This document shows, piece by piece, positions 24,988 through 33,133 of a stretch of 43,944 bases of DNA (positions within the stretch are counted from its first letter, which is position 1; every line of letters begins with the position of its first letter). The notes under the pieces were generated by a model. The model ran no database searches. It was not told the origin of the DNA and saw only the letters and a program-made list of their open reading frames with translations. Source of the stretch: a virus; IMG/VR virus record IMGVR_UViG_3300010368_000026, positions 1 through 43,944 of that record. One strand, given 5' to 3'. The translations under genes and the position numbers were made by a program.

Positions 24988-27270
24988 TTATAGTACGCAA
25001 CTGTCACAGTCAGCGTCATCGATTTCTTCTGTTGGTAGATCATCAAGTTTGCTAATATCTATTTCGCCTTGACCGTCAAAAGTATTAAAATAATACAGTT
25101 GTTTACCACCATATTTATAGAACATCAGTAAGTCTTGTATCATAGTGCTCATTGGTATTTTTTCATCTTCAAAAAATATAGGATTGTAACTAGTGTTTAC
25201 GCTAATTCCTTGATCAATATATTTTTGAAGAACAGCCATAATTTTTAAATATCCTTGTGGAGAACGTTGATCCCACAATAGGTCGTATTTGTTTCTTAGT
25301 TTGTGTATACCAGGAACTACCTGTTTTAATACTCCGTCTTTTGACTGTTTAATAGACACGAATGAGCGAGGAGGTTCAACACCATTAGTAGCATTAGATA
25401 TTTGTGCAGATGTTTCAGAAGGCATAAGAGCCATGAGAGTTGAATTACGAATACCATGAATCTGCATTTGTTGACGTAATTTTTCCCATTCCATCATATA
25501 AATAGGAGCAACCAGTTCATCTACATCTTTTTTATACGTATCAATAGGCAGTTTTCCATTAGCATATTTGGTTTCATTACTTTTTAAGCACGCTCCTTGC
25601 TCTTGTGCTAAGTCAGCACTGGCTTTGATTAAATAGTAGCTCCATGCTTCTGCATATCTATTGACTAATTCCAGATCTGGATCTTGGTAATTAGTTCCGT
25701 TTTTAGCCAACCAATACGCTAGGTTGATGATTCCAATACCAAGAGGTCTACGATTCATTGTCGCATTGTGAGCAGCTTTCACAGGGTAGTCCTGGTAGTC
25801 TAAAAGTGCATCCAACCCACGCACAGCTAATTCACAAGGTTTTGCGAAGTCTTCTGGTTTTTTGATCTTACCCCAGTTAATTGCAGAAAGAGTACATAAT
25901 GCAATTTCTCCTTCTTCGTCATTGAAATCATTTAAAGGTTTAGTAGGTAAATCAATTTCACAGCAAAGATTAGATTGGTGAACAGGGGCTATAGATTCTT
26001 CAAATGATGAGTGAGTGTTTGCATGGTCTACATTCATTAAGTAGATACGTCCTGTATTTTTACGTTCTTCCATAAAAGATGAAAACAGTTCAATTGCAGA
26101 GATAGTCTTCTTACGAATACTAGGATGCACTTCAGCTTTTTCGTATAAATACTTAAACTGTTCTTGATCATTAAAAAACGCCTCATACAAACCAGGAACA
26201 TCACTTGGAGAAAATAGTGTGATATCTCCACCAGAAAGCAATCTTTCATACATCAATTTATTAAACTGAACTCCGTAGTCCATGTGACGAACCCTATTAT
26301 CTTCAGTGCCTTTATTATTTTTCAACACCAAAAGATCTTCAACTTCCAGATGCCAGATTGGATAATACAAGGTGGCGGCACCATTTCGCACACCGCCTTG
26401 AGAGCAGGATCGTGTCGCACTTTGAAACATTTTATAGAATGGAATAACTCCTGTATGGTAAGCATCCCCACTTCGGATTGGGCTTCCAAGGGCTCTAATT
26501 CTACCAGCTCCGATGCCGATGCCTGCTTTTTGGCTGACATATTTAACAATAGAGCTAGTGCTAGCATTAATACTATCTAGCGAATCATCTGTTTCGATAA
26601 GAACGCAGGAAGAGAATTGTCTTTGTGGTGTACGTACTCCTGCCATAACAGGAGTGGGTAAGGATAAATCAAATGTAGATATTGCATCGTAATAATCTTT
26701 CACCCACTTAATTCTTGTATCTTTAGGATAACTTTGAAAAAGTGTCATGGCAATAAGCATATAAGCCATTTGTGGGGTTTCAAATATTTGTTTAGTAACA
26801 CGATTTTGAACTAGATACTTTCCTCTAAACTGTTCCATAGCTGCATAAGTTAAAGTGTTATCTCTTTGATGTTTTATATAGCTATTCAGTTTATTAAATT
26901 CTGCTTTAGTATAAGAAATAAGAATGTCTTTGTCATAGAATCCATTTTCTACGTTTTTTGTAACTAATGTATACAAATCCCAAGGGTCAAACTGCCCATA
27001 AACCATTTTACGTAAATGATAATTAATTAAACGTCCTGCAACCCATTGATAATTAGGAGTTTCTTCAGAGATCAAATCAGCGGCAGATTTAATTAACGTT
27101 TCTTGTACATCTTCAGTTTTTATACCGTCAAAGAATTGAATCTGAGAATGAATCTCTACCTCACTTGCACTGACACCCGCAATCTCTTCACAAGCAAAAG
27201 TAACTACTTTGTGTAGTTTTTCAATATTTAAAGATTCACGTGTGCCATCACGTTTAATAACTTCGGTCAT
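24988..27270 (-). CDS. nrdA: Ribonucleotide reductase class Ia, alpha subunit NrdA
   Basis: The protein is 760 residues long. It has an N-terminal ATP-cone-like segment (VIKRDGTRESLNIEKLHKVV). Catalytic features are FSSCVL (redox Cys), SNLCCEIDLP (thiyl Cys plus Asn and Glu), LCTLSAINWG (second redox Cys), QLYYFNT (paired Tyr of the radical path) and a terminal CDSC (re-reduced by glutaredoxin). It converts ribonucleoside to deoxyribonucleoside diphosphates with NrdB. AAGGAA precedes the ATG. Confidence 0.97.
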   Translation of the reverse strand: MTEVIKRDGTRESLNIEKLHKVVTFACEEIAGVSASEVEIHSQIQFFDGIKTEDVQETLIKSAADLISEETPNYQWVAGRLINYHLRKMVYGQFDPWDLYTLVTKNVENGFYDKDILISYTKAEFNKLNSYIKHQRDNTLTYAAMEQFRGKYLVQNRVTKQIFETPQMAYMLIAMTLFQSYPKDTRIKWVKDYYDAISTFDLSLPTPVMAGVRTPQRQFSSCVLIETDDSLDSINASTSSIVKYVSQKAGIGIGAGRIRALGSPIRSGDAYHTGVIPFYKMFQSATRSCSQGGVRNGAATLYYPIWHLEVEDLLVLKNNKGTEDNRVRHMDYGVQFNKLMYERLLSGGDITLFSPSDVPGLYEAFFNDQEQFKYLYEKAEVHPSIRKKTISAIELFSSFMEERKNTGRIYLMNVDHANTHSSFEESIAPVHQSNLCCEIDLPTKPLNDFNDEEGEIALCTLSAINWGKIKKPEDFAKPCELAVRGLDALLDYQDYPVKAAHNATMNRRPLGIGIINLAYWLAKNGTNYQDPDLELVNRYAEAWSYYLIKASADLAQEQGACLKSNETKYANGKLPIDTYKKDVDELVAPIYMMEWEKLRQQMQIHGIRNSTLMALMPSETSAQISNATNGVEPPRSFVSIKQSKDGVLKQVVPGIHKLRNKYDLLWDQRSPQGYLKIMAVLQKYIDQGISVNTSYNPIFFEDEKIPMSTMIQDLLMFYKYGGKQLYYFNTFDGQGEIDISKLDDLPTEEIDDADCDSCVL

Positions 27271-27279
27271 TCGATTTCC

Positions 27280-29106
27280 TTACTGTATAGAACTTATATT
27301 ATCGTTTTTAACGATAGAAACTTTATCAATTAATGGGTGGGTAAAGTCGTGAGAAATAAGAAAAACATTAAGATTATCTTCTTTTTGAAGAACTTCTACG
27401 AGCTTGTCTTTGCCTTCGTCATCAAGGACACCAGTAATTTCATCAAGAAATAATAGATTAACACTACTACCTCCAAGTTTAGATAGTAGACTTCTTATCG
27501 CTAAAAGAATAGAGGTTTGAATTCGTGAGAATTCACCTCCTGATACAGTTTCTATAGGTGTTGCGATTCCGTTGTTGATGACGGAGATATTTAGTTTCTC
27601 TTTATCAAGTTTGAACTCTACTTGAAATTGACCATCACTTAGTATTGATAAATAATAATTTATTGAAACTTCTAGTTCTTTAGTTAAATTCTCAAGCTTA
27701 AATGCTACGATACCAGACGTGCTGAACGCTTTTTTAAGAATATTTAAAGAATTTATCTGATTTGATTTAGATAGAGTATCATCTTTTACACTTTGTTGTC
27801 TAACTGTAAAATCATTTTTTTGGTCAATTAGGGCATCTACCCTCGCATTATGTATACTAACTTGTTTATTATGTTCTTGAGCGTCTTTTGAGTCATTTGC
27901 TTGAATATTGTATTTGCTCTGTAACTCATTGATTTTACTTTTAATATTTCCTACATCTGGATAATCTTTTGCAAGATTATTATCAATTAGCTGGGTTAAG
28001 TGCTCAAAACGTTCAATCTTTCTTTTATTTTCCGTATACTCTTTCTTTTTATTATCTATTTGCTTAATTTCGTTACTCCATTTAGTAGCTTTTTCCATGG
28101 CTTCCTGATAGAATGTAGTTTTCTCATTAAGTGCGTCTTTAAGATCTTCTTTTAATTTGATAAGATGAGAAGTATCAACTCTTTGACCACAAGAAGGACA
28201 AGTATCATTAACCCGTACTTTTGTAATATCATTTTCAAGAGTAGTAATTTCACTTCTAAGAACAACTATATTATTCTTAATTTCTTGATAGTCATCGTGG
28301 AATAAAAACTCCTCTGGTACGGTCATGCCAGAGTTGAACTCTAATGTATCGCGCTCGTCTAGATACATATTGTTTTTGTCTATTTTTTTGCAAGTAGCTT
28401 CATAGTTATGAAGCTCTTGCTGAAGCACTCCTATCTCTCTTTGTAAGGCCTCGTCAATATTAGGTACGTCTTTTTCTGTTTGTTTCGCGGGAATAGATGT
28501 GATAGCTAGAAAGTCCTCTATGGTTTTCAACTCTCCTATTAATCTATTATATTCTCTATCAGCTTCAGTTGATTTATTTTTAACTCGTTCACCGATTGAT
28601 ATATATTTTTCAAGATTAAATAGATTGATAAGAAACTTTTTACGATTAGCGTCCGTAGCTTTTAGAAACTCAAGTAAGTCTGTAGAAGATTGATATGTTA
28701 GTTGAGAAAACACCTCAAAGTCTGTACCCACAATATCAGCTATCTTTTTGTATGTATCTAATACTTTGTGATCAGAAATATCGGTTCCATCTTCAATAAG
28801 TTTTACTTTAGTTTGCGCCCCTGATCGTATAACGTCAACTTGATAATTTATATCGTCTTTAGTAAAAGTTATAGAAGCAGACCAAGACTTTTCTTTAGAC
28901 CAGCGATTAAGAATGTCAGTTTTTTTAATTCCTTTAATATTCTTATTGAAAAGAGTTTCTTGAATAATCATTGCAATAGATGACTTACCACTACCGTTTG
29001 GGGCAGTAAGTTGAGTGATTCTATTGTTAGCTAAATCAATTACATTGTTTTTACCATAACTGAACATATTTGAAAAAGTTAGTTTATTAAGAACTATTTT
29101 ACTCAT
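27280..29106 (-). CDS. SbcC/Rad50/gp46-like recombination ATPase
   Basis: The protein is 608 residues long. Walker A APNGSGKSS (35-43), two coiled-coil arms, a zinc hook NDTCPSCGQ near residue 300, the ABC signature VSGGEFSR near 520, and Walker B LLFLDEITGVLDD near 552 followed by a LISHD H-loop. It pairs with the SbcD/gp47-like nuclease encoded two genes upstream to process DNA ends, supporting recombination-dependent replication and possibly host DNA breakdown. It overlaps the ATP-PPase gene by 8 bases. Confidence 0.93.
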   Translation of the reverse strand: MSKIVLNKLTFSNMFSYGKNNVIDLANNRITQLTAPNGSGKSSIAMIIQETLFNKNIKGIKKTDILNRWSKEKSWSASITFTKDDINYQVDVIRSGAQTKVKLIEDGTDISDHKVLDTYKKIADIVGTDFEVFSQLTYQSSTDLLEFLKATDANRKKFLINLFNLEKYISIGERVKNKSTEADREYNRLIGELKTIEDFLAITSIPAKQTEKDVPNIDEALQREIGVLQQELHNYEATCKKIDKNNMYLDERDTLEFNSGMTVPEEFLFHDDYQEIKNNIVVLRSEITTLENDITKVRVNDTCPSCGQRVDTSHLIKLKEDLKDALNEKTTFYQEAMEKATKWSNEIKQIDNKKKEYTENKRKIERFEHLTQLIDNNLAKDYPDVGNIKSKINELQSKYNIQANDSKDAQEHNKQVSIHNARVDALIDQKNDFTVRQQSVKDDTLSKSNQINSLNILKKAFSTSGIVAFKLENLTKELEVSINYYLSILSDGQFQVEFKLDKEKLNISVINNGIATPIETVSGGEFSRIQTSILLAIRSLLSKLGGSSVNLLFLDEITGVLDDEGKDKLVEVLQKEDNLNVFLISHDFTHPLIDKVSIVKNDNISSIQ

Positions 29107-30016
29107 TTTGACTTCTTTCTATTCCGCGTTCGATAAAGATTTTTCTCATATAATTAAGAGTAAATCTTTCCCATGTAATAAATGTCTGCATTCTAAAAGC
29201 GCAGTATTTTCTAATTTCATCTTCTAAGCCACCTACTAGTTTAATAGATTTTTCCCAACCTGTCATCTTAACTCTTCTTGTGAGATGTGGGAATGCCTCG
29301 TACAAAAAGTCATTATTCTTCTCTCCTGGCTGATCGCCGTCAAAGTTCGAGGCATAGTGACAGAATATAGGCTCAAGCGATGTAAAGGTAAAAAATCGCT
29401 TGTCTTTAGCTATAGCGTATTTGATAATGTTCGGAGAATCTTCCCACCACCCAACACCGATTTGGCGATGAAAATCAGGATTATGCCCAGAAAAAATAAT
29501 AATCTCATCATCTTCTATATAGTTGAATAAATTACACAAGGCAATTTGAGAATATGAGTGTGTGAACTGACCATATTTTACCGCATCTGGTATCGTATGT
29601 TTCATCATTTTGTCTAGCGGAAGATTAATAACTTTATGAGGAATTTTACGGTCTTGACAGTATTTAGCGGCATAGATGATATCATAATCATTTGCTCCTT
29701 CAAATAATCTTTGTGAAATAGCTCTAAAAGTAATGCCTTGTTCATAAAATGTTTCGGCAGTAACTTCTGAATCTATCCCACCACTCAGAGCTAATACATA
29801 TTTATAGTCTTTATACTTTTCACCAAATGCTATTGCTAATTTGGTTAGGTCACGTTTAAACGATTTAGAACGACGACTATACTCTGGAACACTAACTCTT
29901 ACACCAATTGACGGTATCAAATTAGAACACAAATAGTTTTTCTCTGGTCTTAGATACGAGTTATTCTGAACATACTCCCAATAAACTCTATTAAGACGTA
30001 ATAAATCAGACGACAT
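29099..30016 (-). CDS. PP-loop ATP-pyrophosphatase (Asn-synthetase-like)
   Basis: The protein is 305 residues long. ALSGGIDSEVTAE (76-88) is the PP-loop of N-type ATP pyrophosphatases. GANDYDIIYAA and HSYSQIALCNLF follow, then IIFSGHNPDFHRQ. Such domains adenylate a carbonyl or carboxyl group before amide, amidine or thio transfer. It lacks the zinc cysteines of QueC and any visible glutaminase domain. It sits between sbcC- and sbcD-like genes, overlapping both by 8-11 bases, an unusual place. It could act on a nucleotide or on the small molecule of the accessory cassettes. Confidence 0.75.
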   Translation of the reverse strand: MSSDLLRLNRVYWEYVQNNSYLRPEKNYLCSNLIPSIGVRVSVPEYSRRSKSFKRDLTKLAIAFGEKYKDYKYVLALSGGIDSEVTAETFYEQGITFRAISQRLFEGANDYDIIYAAKYCQDRKIPHKVINLPLDKMMKHTIPDAVKYGQFTHSYSQIALCNLFNYIEDDEIIIFSGHNPDFHRQIGVGWWEDSPNIIKYAIAKDKRFFTFTSLEPIFCHYASNFDGDQPGEKNNDFLYEAFPHLTRRVKMTGWEKSIKLVGGLEDEIRKYCAFRMQTFITWERFTLNYMRKIFIERGIERSQNE

Positions 30017-30968
30017 TCAGAGATTTAAACTCCGTCAGTACTCGTTCTGTATCAGCTACTTTGATATGTTTAAGATAAATTTCTAGTTCTTCATAGATTG
30101 TTTTATTTTTCAAATCAAGAGTAGATTCTTCTGCTGGCTTTTCTACCATTTTTTTATCTAACAGCTCAGAGTTTTCCATCTTGGCGAGTTGATCTAATGA
30201 TCCTGTAACTTCATATACTACATGATGAAATGAGTCTGGACGCATCTCTTCACCAACAGCAATCTTACGTCGTATAAGTTTAGGTAGTTTTAAGTCATAA
30301 AACTCACGCGTGTAGTTGCGTGAATCTACTATATCAAAAATATCTACTCCATATTCACGATGTTCATCACGGTCAAACGTAGTGTTTAATGGAGAACCAG
30401 GGTAGTAACAGTTAGTGTCACCATAACGATGATTAAAGTGTAAATCGCCAAGTAGACATAAGCCCCAAGGAGAGAGACGGGAGAAATCATATTCTGGCGT
30501 AATATGCGGAGGCACTTCTCCACGAATATGCGTGACCAATATATCATCGTTGACATATGTTGGTAAATTGTCGAGCTGCATTTCTCCATACGGGTAGAAT
30601 TGAAATGACGTTTTGCCCACAGTCGCACGTCCGTTTCTAGTAAATAAATGGACGTTCTCATTTTTGATGGCATTATCTTCATTAAAATGTTCAAAGAACG
30701 ATTCTCCTTTTCTAGTTGCTTCATGGTTTCCTGGAATGATGTAGGTTGGAATTGAGACTGAATTGATATAACTTAGAAACAAACAGATTTCATCTGGTTC
30801 TGGTTTTTTATCAAAGATGTCTCCTGCAATAATATGTACATCACAGCTCTGCTCTAGTGCTATTAATTTACGAAACATTGCCTTGAATCTACCAACTTGC
30901 CAGTCATAGGGTACTTTTTTCTTGTGTAGATTGATGTGCCAATCTGCAGAACAGATAATTTTAGTCAT
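30006..30968 (-). CDS. SbcD/Mre11/gp47-like nuclease
   Basis: The protein is 320 residues long. Calcineurin-type metallophosphoesterase motifs appear in order: ADWHIN (Asp9, His11), GDIFD (about 48-52), GNHEA (about 81-85), VTHIRGE and LGDLHFNH. It should be the nuclease partner of the SbcC-like ATPase. The 183-base structured region and a sigma70-like promoter lie just upstream. It overlaps the ATP-PPase gene by 11 bases. Confidence 0.93.
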   Translation of the reverse strand: MTKIICSADWHINLHKKKVPYDWQVGRFKAMFRKLIALEQSCDVHIIAGDIFDKKPEPDEICLFLSYINSVSIPTYIIPGNHEATRKGESFFEHFNEDNAIKNENVHLFTRNGRATVGKTSFQFYPYGEMQLDNLPTYVNDDILVTHIRGEVPPHITPEYDFSRLSPWGLCLLGDLHFNHRYGDTNCYYPGSPLNTTFDRDEHREYGVDIFDIVDSRNYTREFYDLKLPKLIRRKIAVGEEMRPDSFHHVVYEVTGSLDQLAKMENSELLDKKMVEKPAEESTLDLKNKTIYEELEIYLKHIKVADTERVLTEFKSLNVV

Positions 30969-30993
30969 TTAAGATTGCCTTTCCTCAGAATGT

Positions 30994-31022
30994 ATGCTAA
31001 TTTATGTTTACTAGCTTGTGAA
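30994..31022 (-). promoter_or_regulatory. Sigma70-like promoter upstream of the SbcD-like gene
   Basis: On the - strand, TTCACA (31022-31017; 5 of 6 to TTGACA), a 17-base spacer, then TAGCAT (30999-30994; 4 of 6 to TATAAT). The -35 overlaps one arm of the stem-loop at 31021-31052, and CTGAGGAAAGG lies in the short leader before the ATG at 30968. Confidence 0.45.
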
Positions 31023-31052
31023 CAGCGCTACACCGCCAGGTGAAAAGCTGTT
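31021..31052. other. Stem-loop with symmetric internal loop
   Basis: AACAGC (31021-31026) pairs with GCTGTT (31047-31052), and inside it CACC (31031-31034) pairs with GGTG (31039-31042) around a 4-base loop. A 4x4 internal loop (GCTA/AAAA) separates the stems. It would fold on either strand. There is no T-tract, so it is not an intrinsic terminator. Confidence 0.55.
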
Positions 31053-31081
31053 GAACATGGCCTCCCTATATGGGTTAGCGT

Positions 31082-31096
31082 CGGCACGTAGTGCCG
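31082..31096. promoter_or_regulatory. Palindrome 1 (operator-like): CGGCACGTAGTGCCG
   Basis: A perfect 6-bp inverted repeat around the central GTA. It is centred at 31089, exactly 20 bp (two helical turns) from palindrome 2, and differs from it by a compensating C-G to A-T change in the arms. It could be a dimer-binding operator or an RNA hairpin with a 3-base loop. Confidence 0.5.
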
Positions 31097-31102
31097 CAGC
31101 AA

Positions 31103-31115
31103 GGAACGTAGTTCC
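31103..31115. promoter_or_regulatory. Palindrome 2 (operator-like): GGAACGTAGTTCC
   Basis: A perfect 5-bp inverted repeat around GTA, centred at 31109. Its half ACGTAGTTC (31106-31114) recurs inverted as GAACTACGT at 31136-31144, giving either a third half-site or a 9-bp competing RNA stem. Confidence 0.5.
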
Positions 31116-31151
31116 GCATAGCCTTAGCCACGTCAGAACTACGTCTTAATT

Positions 31152-31979
31152 TTACTCTTGTTTATTGATAATCTTTCCAACGTCACCTTCAAAAGTATAA
31201 CTTCCAACATGATTCAGCTTCGTATTTGGATCTAACCAAATCTCTCCACCAATCTTTTGCCATCTACGGCAGAAAGTATAATCTTCAGAAAGATACCGAT
31301 TATCGTCAGGATCTAACCAAGTATCAAATAATGCATAACAATATTTATTGAATCTTTCATCAATATTAGAATCATTACGATAATGAAGTTCAGGATATGC
31401 TTGACACATCTTTTCTACAGTTTCTCTTTTTATCAAAAAGAAACCAGTTGAAGCATCTAACACCTCTACTGCACCATTTTCAACTCTAATCTGACGATTT
31501 TCTTGATTAACAAACTTAAAGTTAATTGCATATTGAATTGGTAAAGCTTTTTTAGGGTATGCTGCTGCCATAATAGGCTTATCATACGCTAAAGCACGAA
31601 GTACTGACTCTACGTCAAACTCAATATCTGAATCAATAAACATCAAATGAGTACAATCTGACTCAAGAAACATAGCTGTTAGAATATTTCTAGCACGAGT
31701 AATCAAAGATTCATTACGAAGAGTAGTGATTCTAAAATTAATTCCGTGTTGCATAAATGCTTGACTTACACGAAACATTGACAAGAAATATTGATCAGTT
31801 AGCATCCCCCCATAACAAGGAGTAGCAAAGAAAATATTATGCTGTCTCAATCGTGTTAAATCAATGGTTGCTTGATTACCATCAACTTGTTTGAAAGCAC
31901 CAAAACTTTTCTTAGTAGGTTGCCCTTCTTCCGAAGTTACAACCTCTTTAGGCTTCATATCTGATAATGATTTTTTCAT
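31152..31979 (-). CDS. GT-A fold glycosyltransferase
   Basis: The protein is 275 residues long. The nucleotide-sugar/metal motif DSD is in MFIDSDIEFD (116-118). FFATPCYGG near 50-58, ITTLRNESLITRARN, and the acceptor-side LSEDYTFCRRWQKIGGEIWL block near 229-248 are typical of phage and family-2-like GT-A enzymes. It is encoded directly after the ssDNA-binding protein (adjacent ATG/stop) inside the replication block, so DNA-base glycosylation is a reasonable but unproven idea. The N-terminal 40 residues are polar and may be flexible. Confidence 0.8.
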   Translation of the reverse strand: MKKSLSDMKPKEVVTSEEGQPTKKSFGAFKQVDGNQATIDLTRLRQHNIFFATPCYGGMLTDQYFLSMFRVSQAFMQHGINFRITTLRNESLITRARNILTAMFLESDCTHLMFIDSDIEFDVESVLRALAYDKPIMAAAYPKKALPIQYAINFKFVNQENRQIRVENGAVEVLDASTGFFLIKRETVEKMCQAYPELHYRNDSNIDERFNKYCYALFDTWLDPDDNRYLSEDYTFCRRWQKIGGEIWLDPNTKLNHVGSYTFEGDVGKIINKQE

Positions 31980-32635
31980 TAAGCTAGGTCATCCACATCT
32001 TCTGCTGGTTTAAATTCGTCAGATACATCACCTGCGAAATAAGAGGTGTTATTTAACAACCACTCTTTTTGCTCATCATATGTTTGACGTTTATAAATTT
32101 TTGATAAGTCATAAAGCTCAAGAGCTTTTTCTGCATCTGTAAGAGCAGAGTTATTACGAGCAGGCAGGCAGGAGTATTTCACATTTTGTGGAAGAGGACC
32201 TGTCTTTTCTTTTTTAATGGTAATATCATAACCACCTTCGCTATCTGCTGGATTTCCATAATCAGGATTAGTAGCATAGTCTACAATCTGAGAATATATA
32301 GTTGAACGCAGATCGAACAATTTAATCTGTCCATCAGCGCGATCAATTACATTACATACATATGAAAATTGCGGTTTATCTGAGTAGATAGCGTCATCGA
32401 TCTCTTTGAAAGGATCTTGAGCAGAGTTGTCAAAAGATTCAGTTTCACGACTGAACTGTAGACATTCTACTGGCATTTTTTTACCTTCTTTAGTAACTAC
32501 CCAATAGCAGTAGCGAGGCATCACGTCCCCTAAAAGACGTACTTTGGTATCTCCGATACCGAGTGTGAGTCGTTGAATTTCACGACGTTCGTTGCTTGAG
32601 GTTTGCTTTCCTTTAGCTTTATCCCATGCGACCAT
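31979..32635 (-). CDS. gp32-like single-stranded DNA-binding protein
   Basis: The protein is 218 residues long. An OB-like region (RLLGDVMPRYCYWVVTKEGK), the segment CNVIDRADGQIKLFDLRSTI, and the YDITIKKEKTGPLPQNVKYS strand follow the layout of phage gp32-type proteins. The C-terminus is acidic (DVSDEFKPAEDVDDLA), the usual protein-interaction tail of phage SSBs. It would coat ssDNA at forks and during recombination. An AAGGAG site precedes the ATG; the stop touches the glycosyltransferase start. Confidence 0.72.
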   Translation of the reverse strand: MVAWDKAKGKQTSSNERREIQRLTLGIGDTKVRLLGDVMPRYCYWVVTKEGKKMPVECLQFSRETESFDNSAQDPFKEIDDAIYSDKPQFSYVCNVIDRADGQIKLFDLRSTIYSQIVDYATNPDYGNPADSEGGYDITIKKEKTGPLPQNVKYSCLPARNNSALTDAEKALELYDLSKIYKRQTYDEQKEWLLNNTSYFAGDVSDEFKPAEDVDDLA

Positions 32636-32665
32636 AGTAGTTTCTCCTTTGTTGTTCGTTAGAAC

Positions 32666-33133
32666 TTAAGTGTAGGATTTCCTCGAAACCGAGGACTCTT
32701 GTGTAAAATATATTTTATCGCCTTTTATATTTACGAAAGGGTTATCAATATCTTTTCTAATATAATTTTTAGCGATGTAGTCTTGGTCCTCACTTACTCT
32801 TCTCATAGAGAGGAGTTGTAAGTATTCTGTCTTTTGTATTACAGAAACATTTTGTGTTAAAAACCATGGGTTCTTAAAATAACTCATAGGCTCTTCTGTT
32901 TGATAGTTACAAACAAGTTTTTCTTTTTTCTGTTCTAAAAGACCTGTAGTGAATAAGTGCATTGGTATATGATTTATCTTTAATGCCCCCATCAATCCTT
33001 TAGTTGTTCTTGCATTATACAACTTAGTTTGCGCAAATGCCAAGATTAATATTGCTGTCTGATCTTTTCTTGCCTTTGATAGTAATTCATACCAATTAAA
33101 GTATATAATATCCACGCTGTTTATACCATTCAA
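32666..33133 (-). CDS. Hypothetical protein between helicase and SSB genes
   Basis: The protein is 155 residues long and not recognised. It contains IIYFNWYELLSKARKDQTAI near the N-terminus and basic, aromatic stretches; the C-terminus ends in Ser/Arg/Lys. It overlaps the helicase gene by 38 bases, and the start has no good ribosome site, so a later start is possible. Position between an SF2 helicase and an SSB gene suggests a replication or recombination mediator, for example a helicase loader; this is guilt by association only. Confidence 0.62.
   Translation of the reverse strand: MNGINSVDIIYFNWYELLSKARKDQTAILILAFAQTKLYNARTTKGLMGALKINHIPMHLFTTGLLEQKKEKLVCNYQTEEPMSYFKNPWFLTQNVSVIQKTEYLQLLSMRRVSEDQDYIAKNYIRKDIDNPFVNIKGDKIYFTQESSVSRKSYT

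Larger units (their letters stand above)
30969..31151 (-). other. GC-rich structured intergenic region (183 bp)
   Basis: No gene is seen here. In the core 31021-31140, 66 of 120 bases are G or C (55%), far above the AT-rich surroundings. It contains a stem-loop at 31021-31052, two short perfect palindromes at 31082-31096 and 31103-31115, and a 9-base arm at 31136-31144 complementary to 31106-31114. The last pairing is mutually exclusive with the second palindrome. It could be an operator array, an RNA leader with alternative folds, or a replication-origin-type element. Confidence 0.6.

Noticed and set aside
29099-30016. QueC (7-deazaguanine pathway) identity for the PP-loop protein
   Set aside because: It shares the SGGxDS loop but lacks the four-cysteine zinc site, and no QueD, QueE or FolE-type genes are in the window.
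30969-31151. tRNA or tmRNA gene in the GC-rich intergenic region
   Set aside because: No cloverleaf could be drawn on either strand: no 7-bp acceptor stem, no T-loop GTTCRA pattern flanked by a stem, and no anticodon arm of correct spacing.
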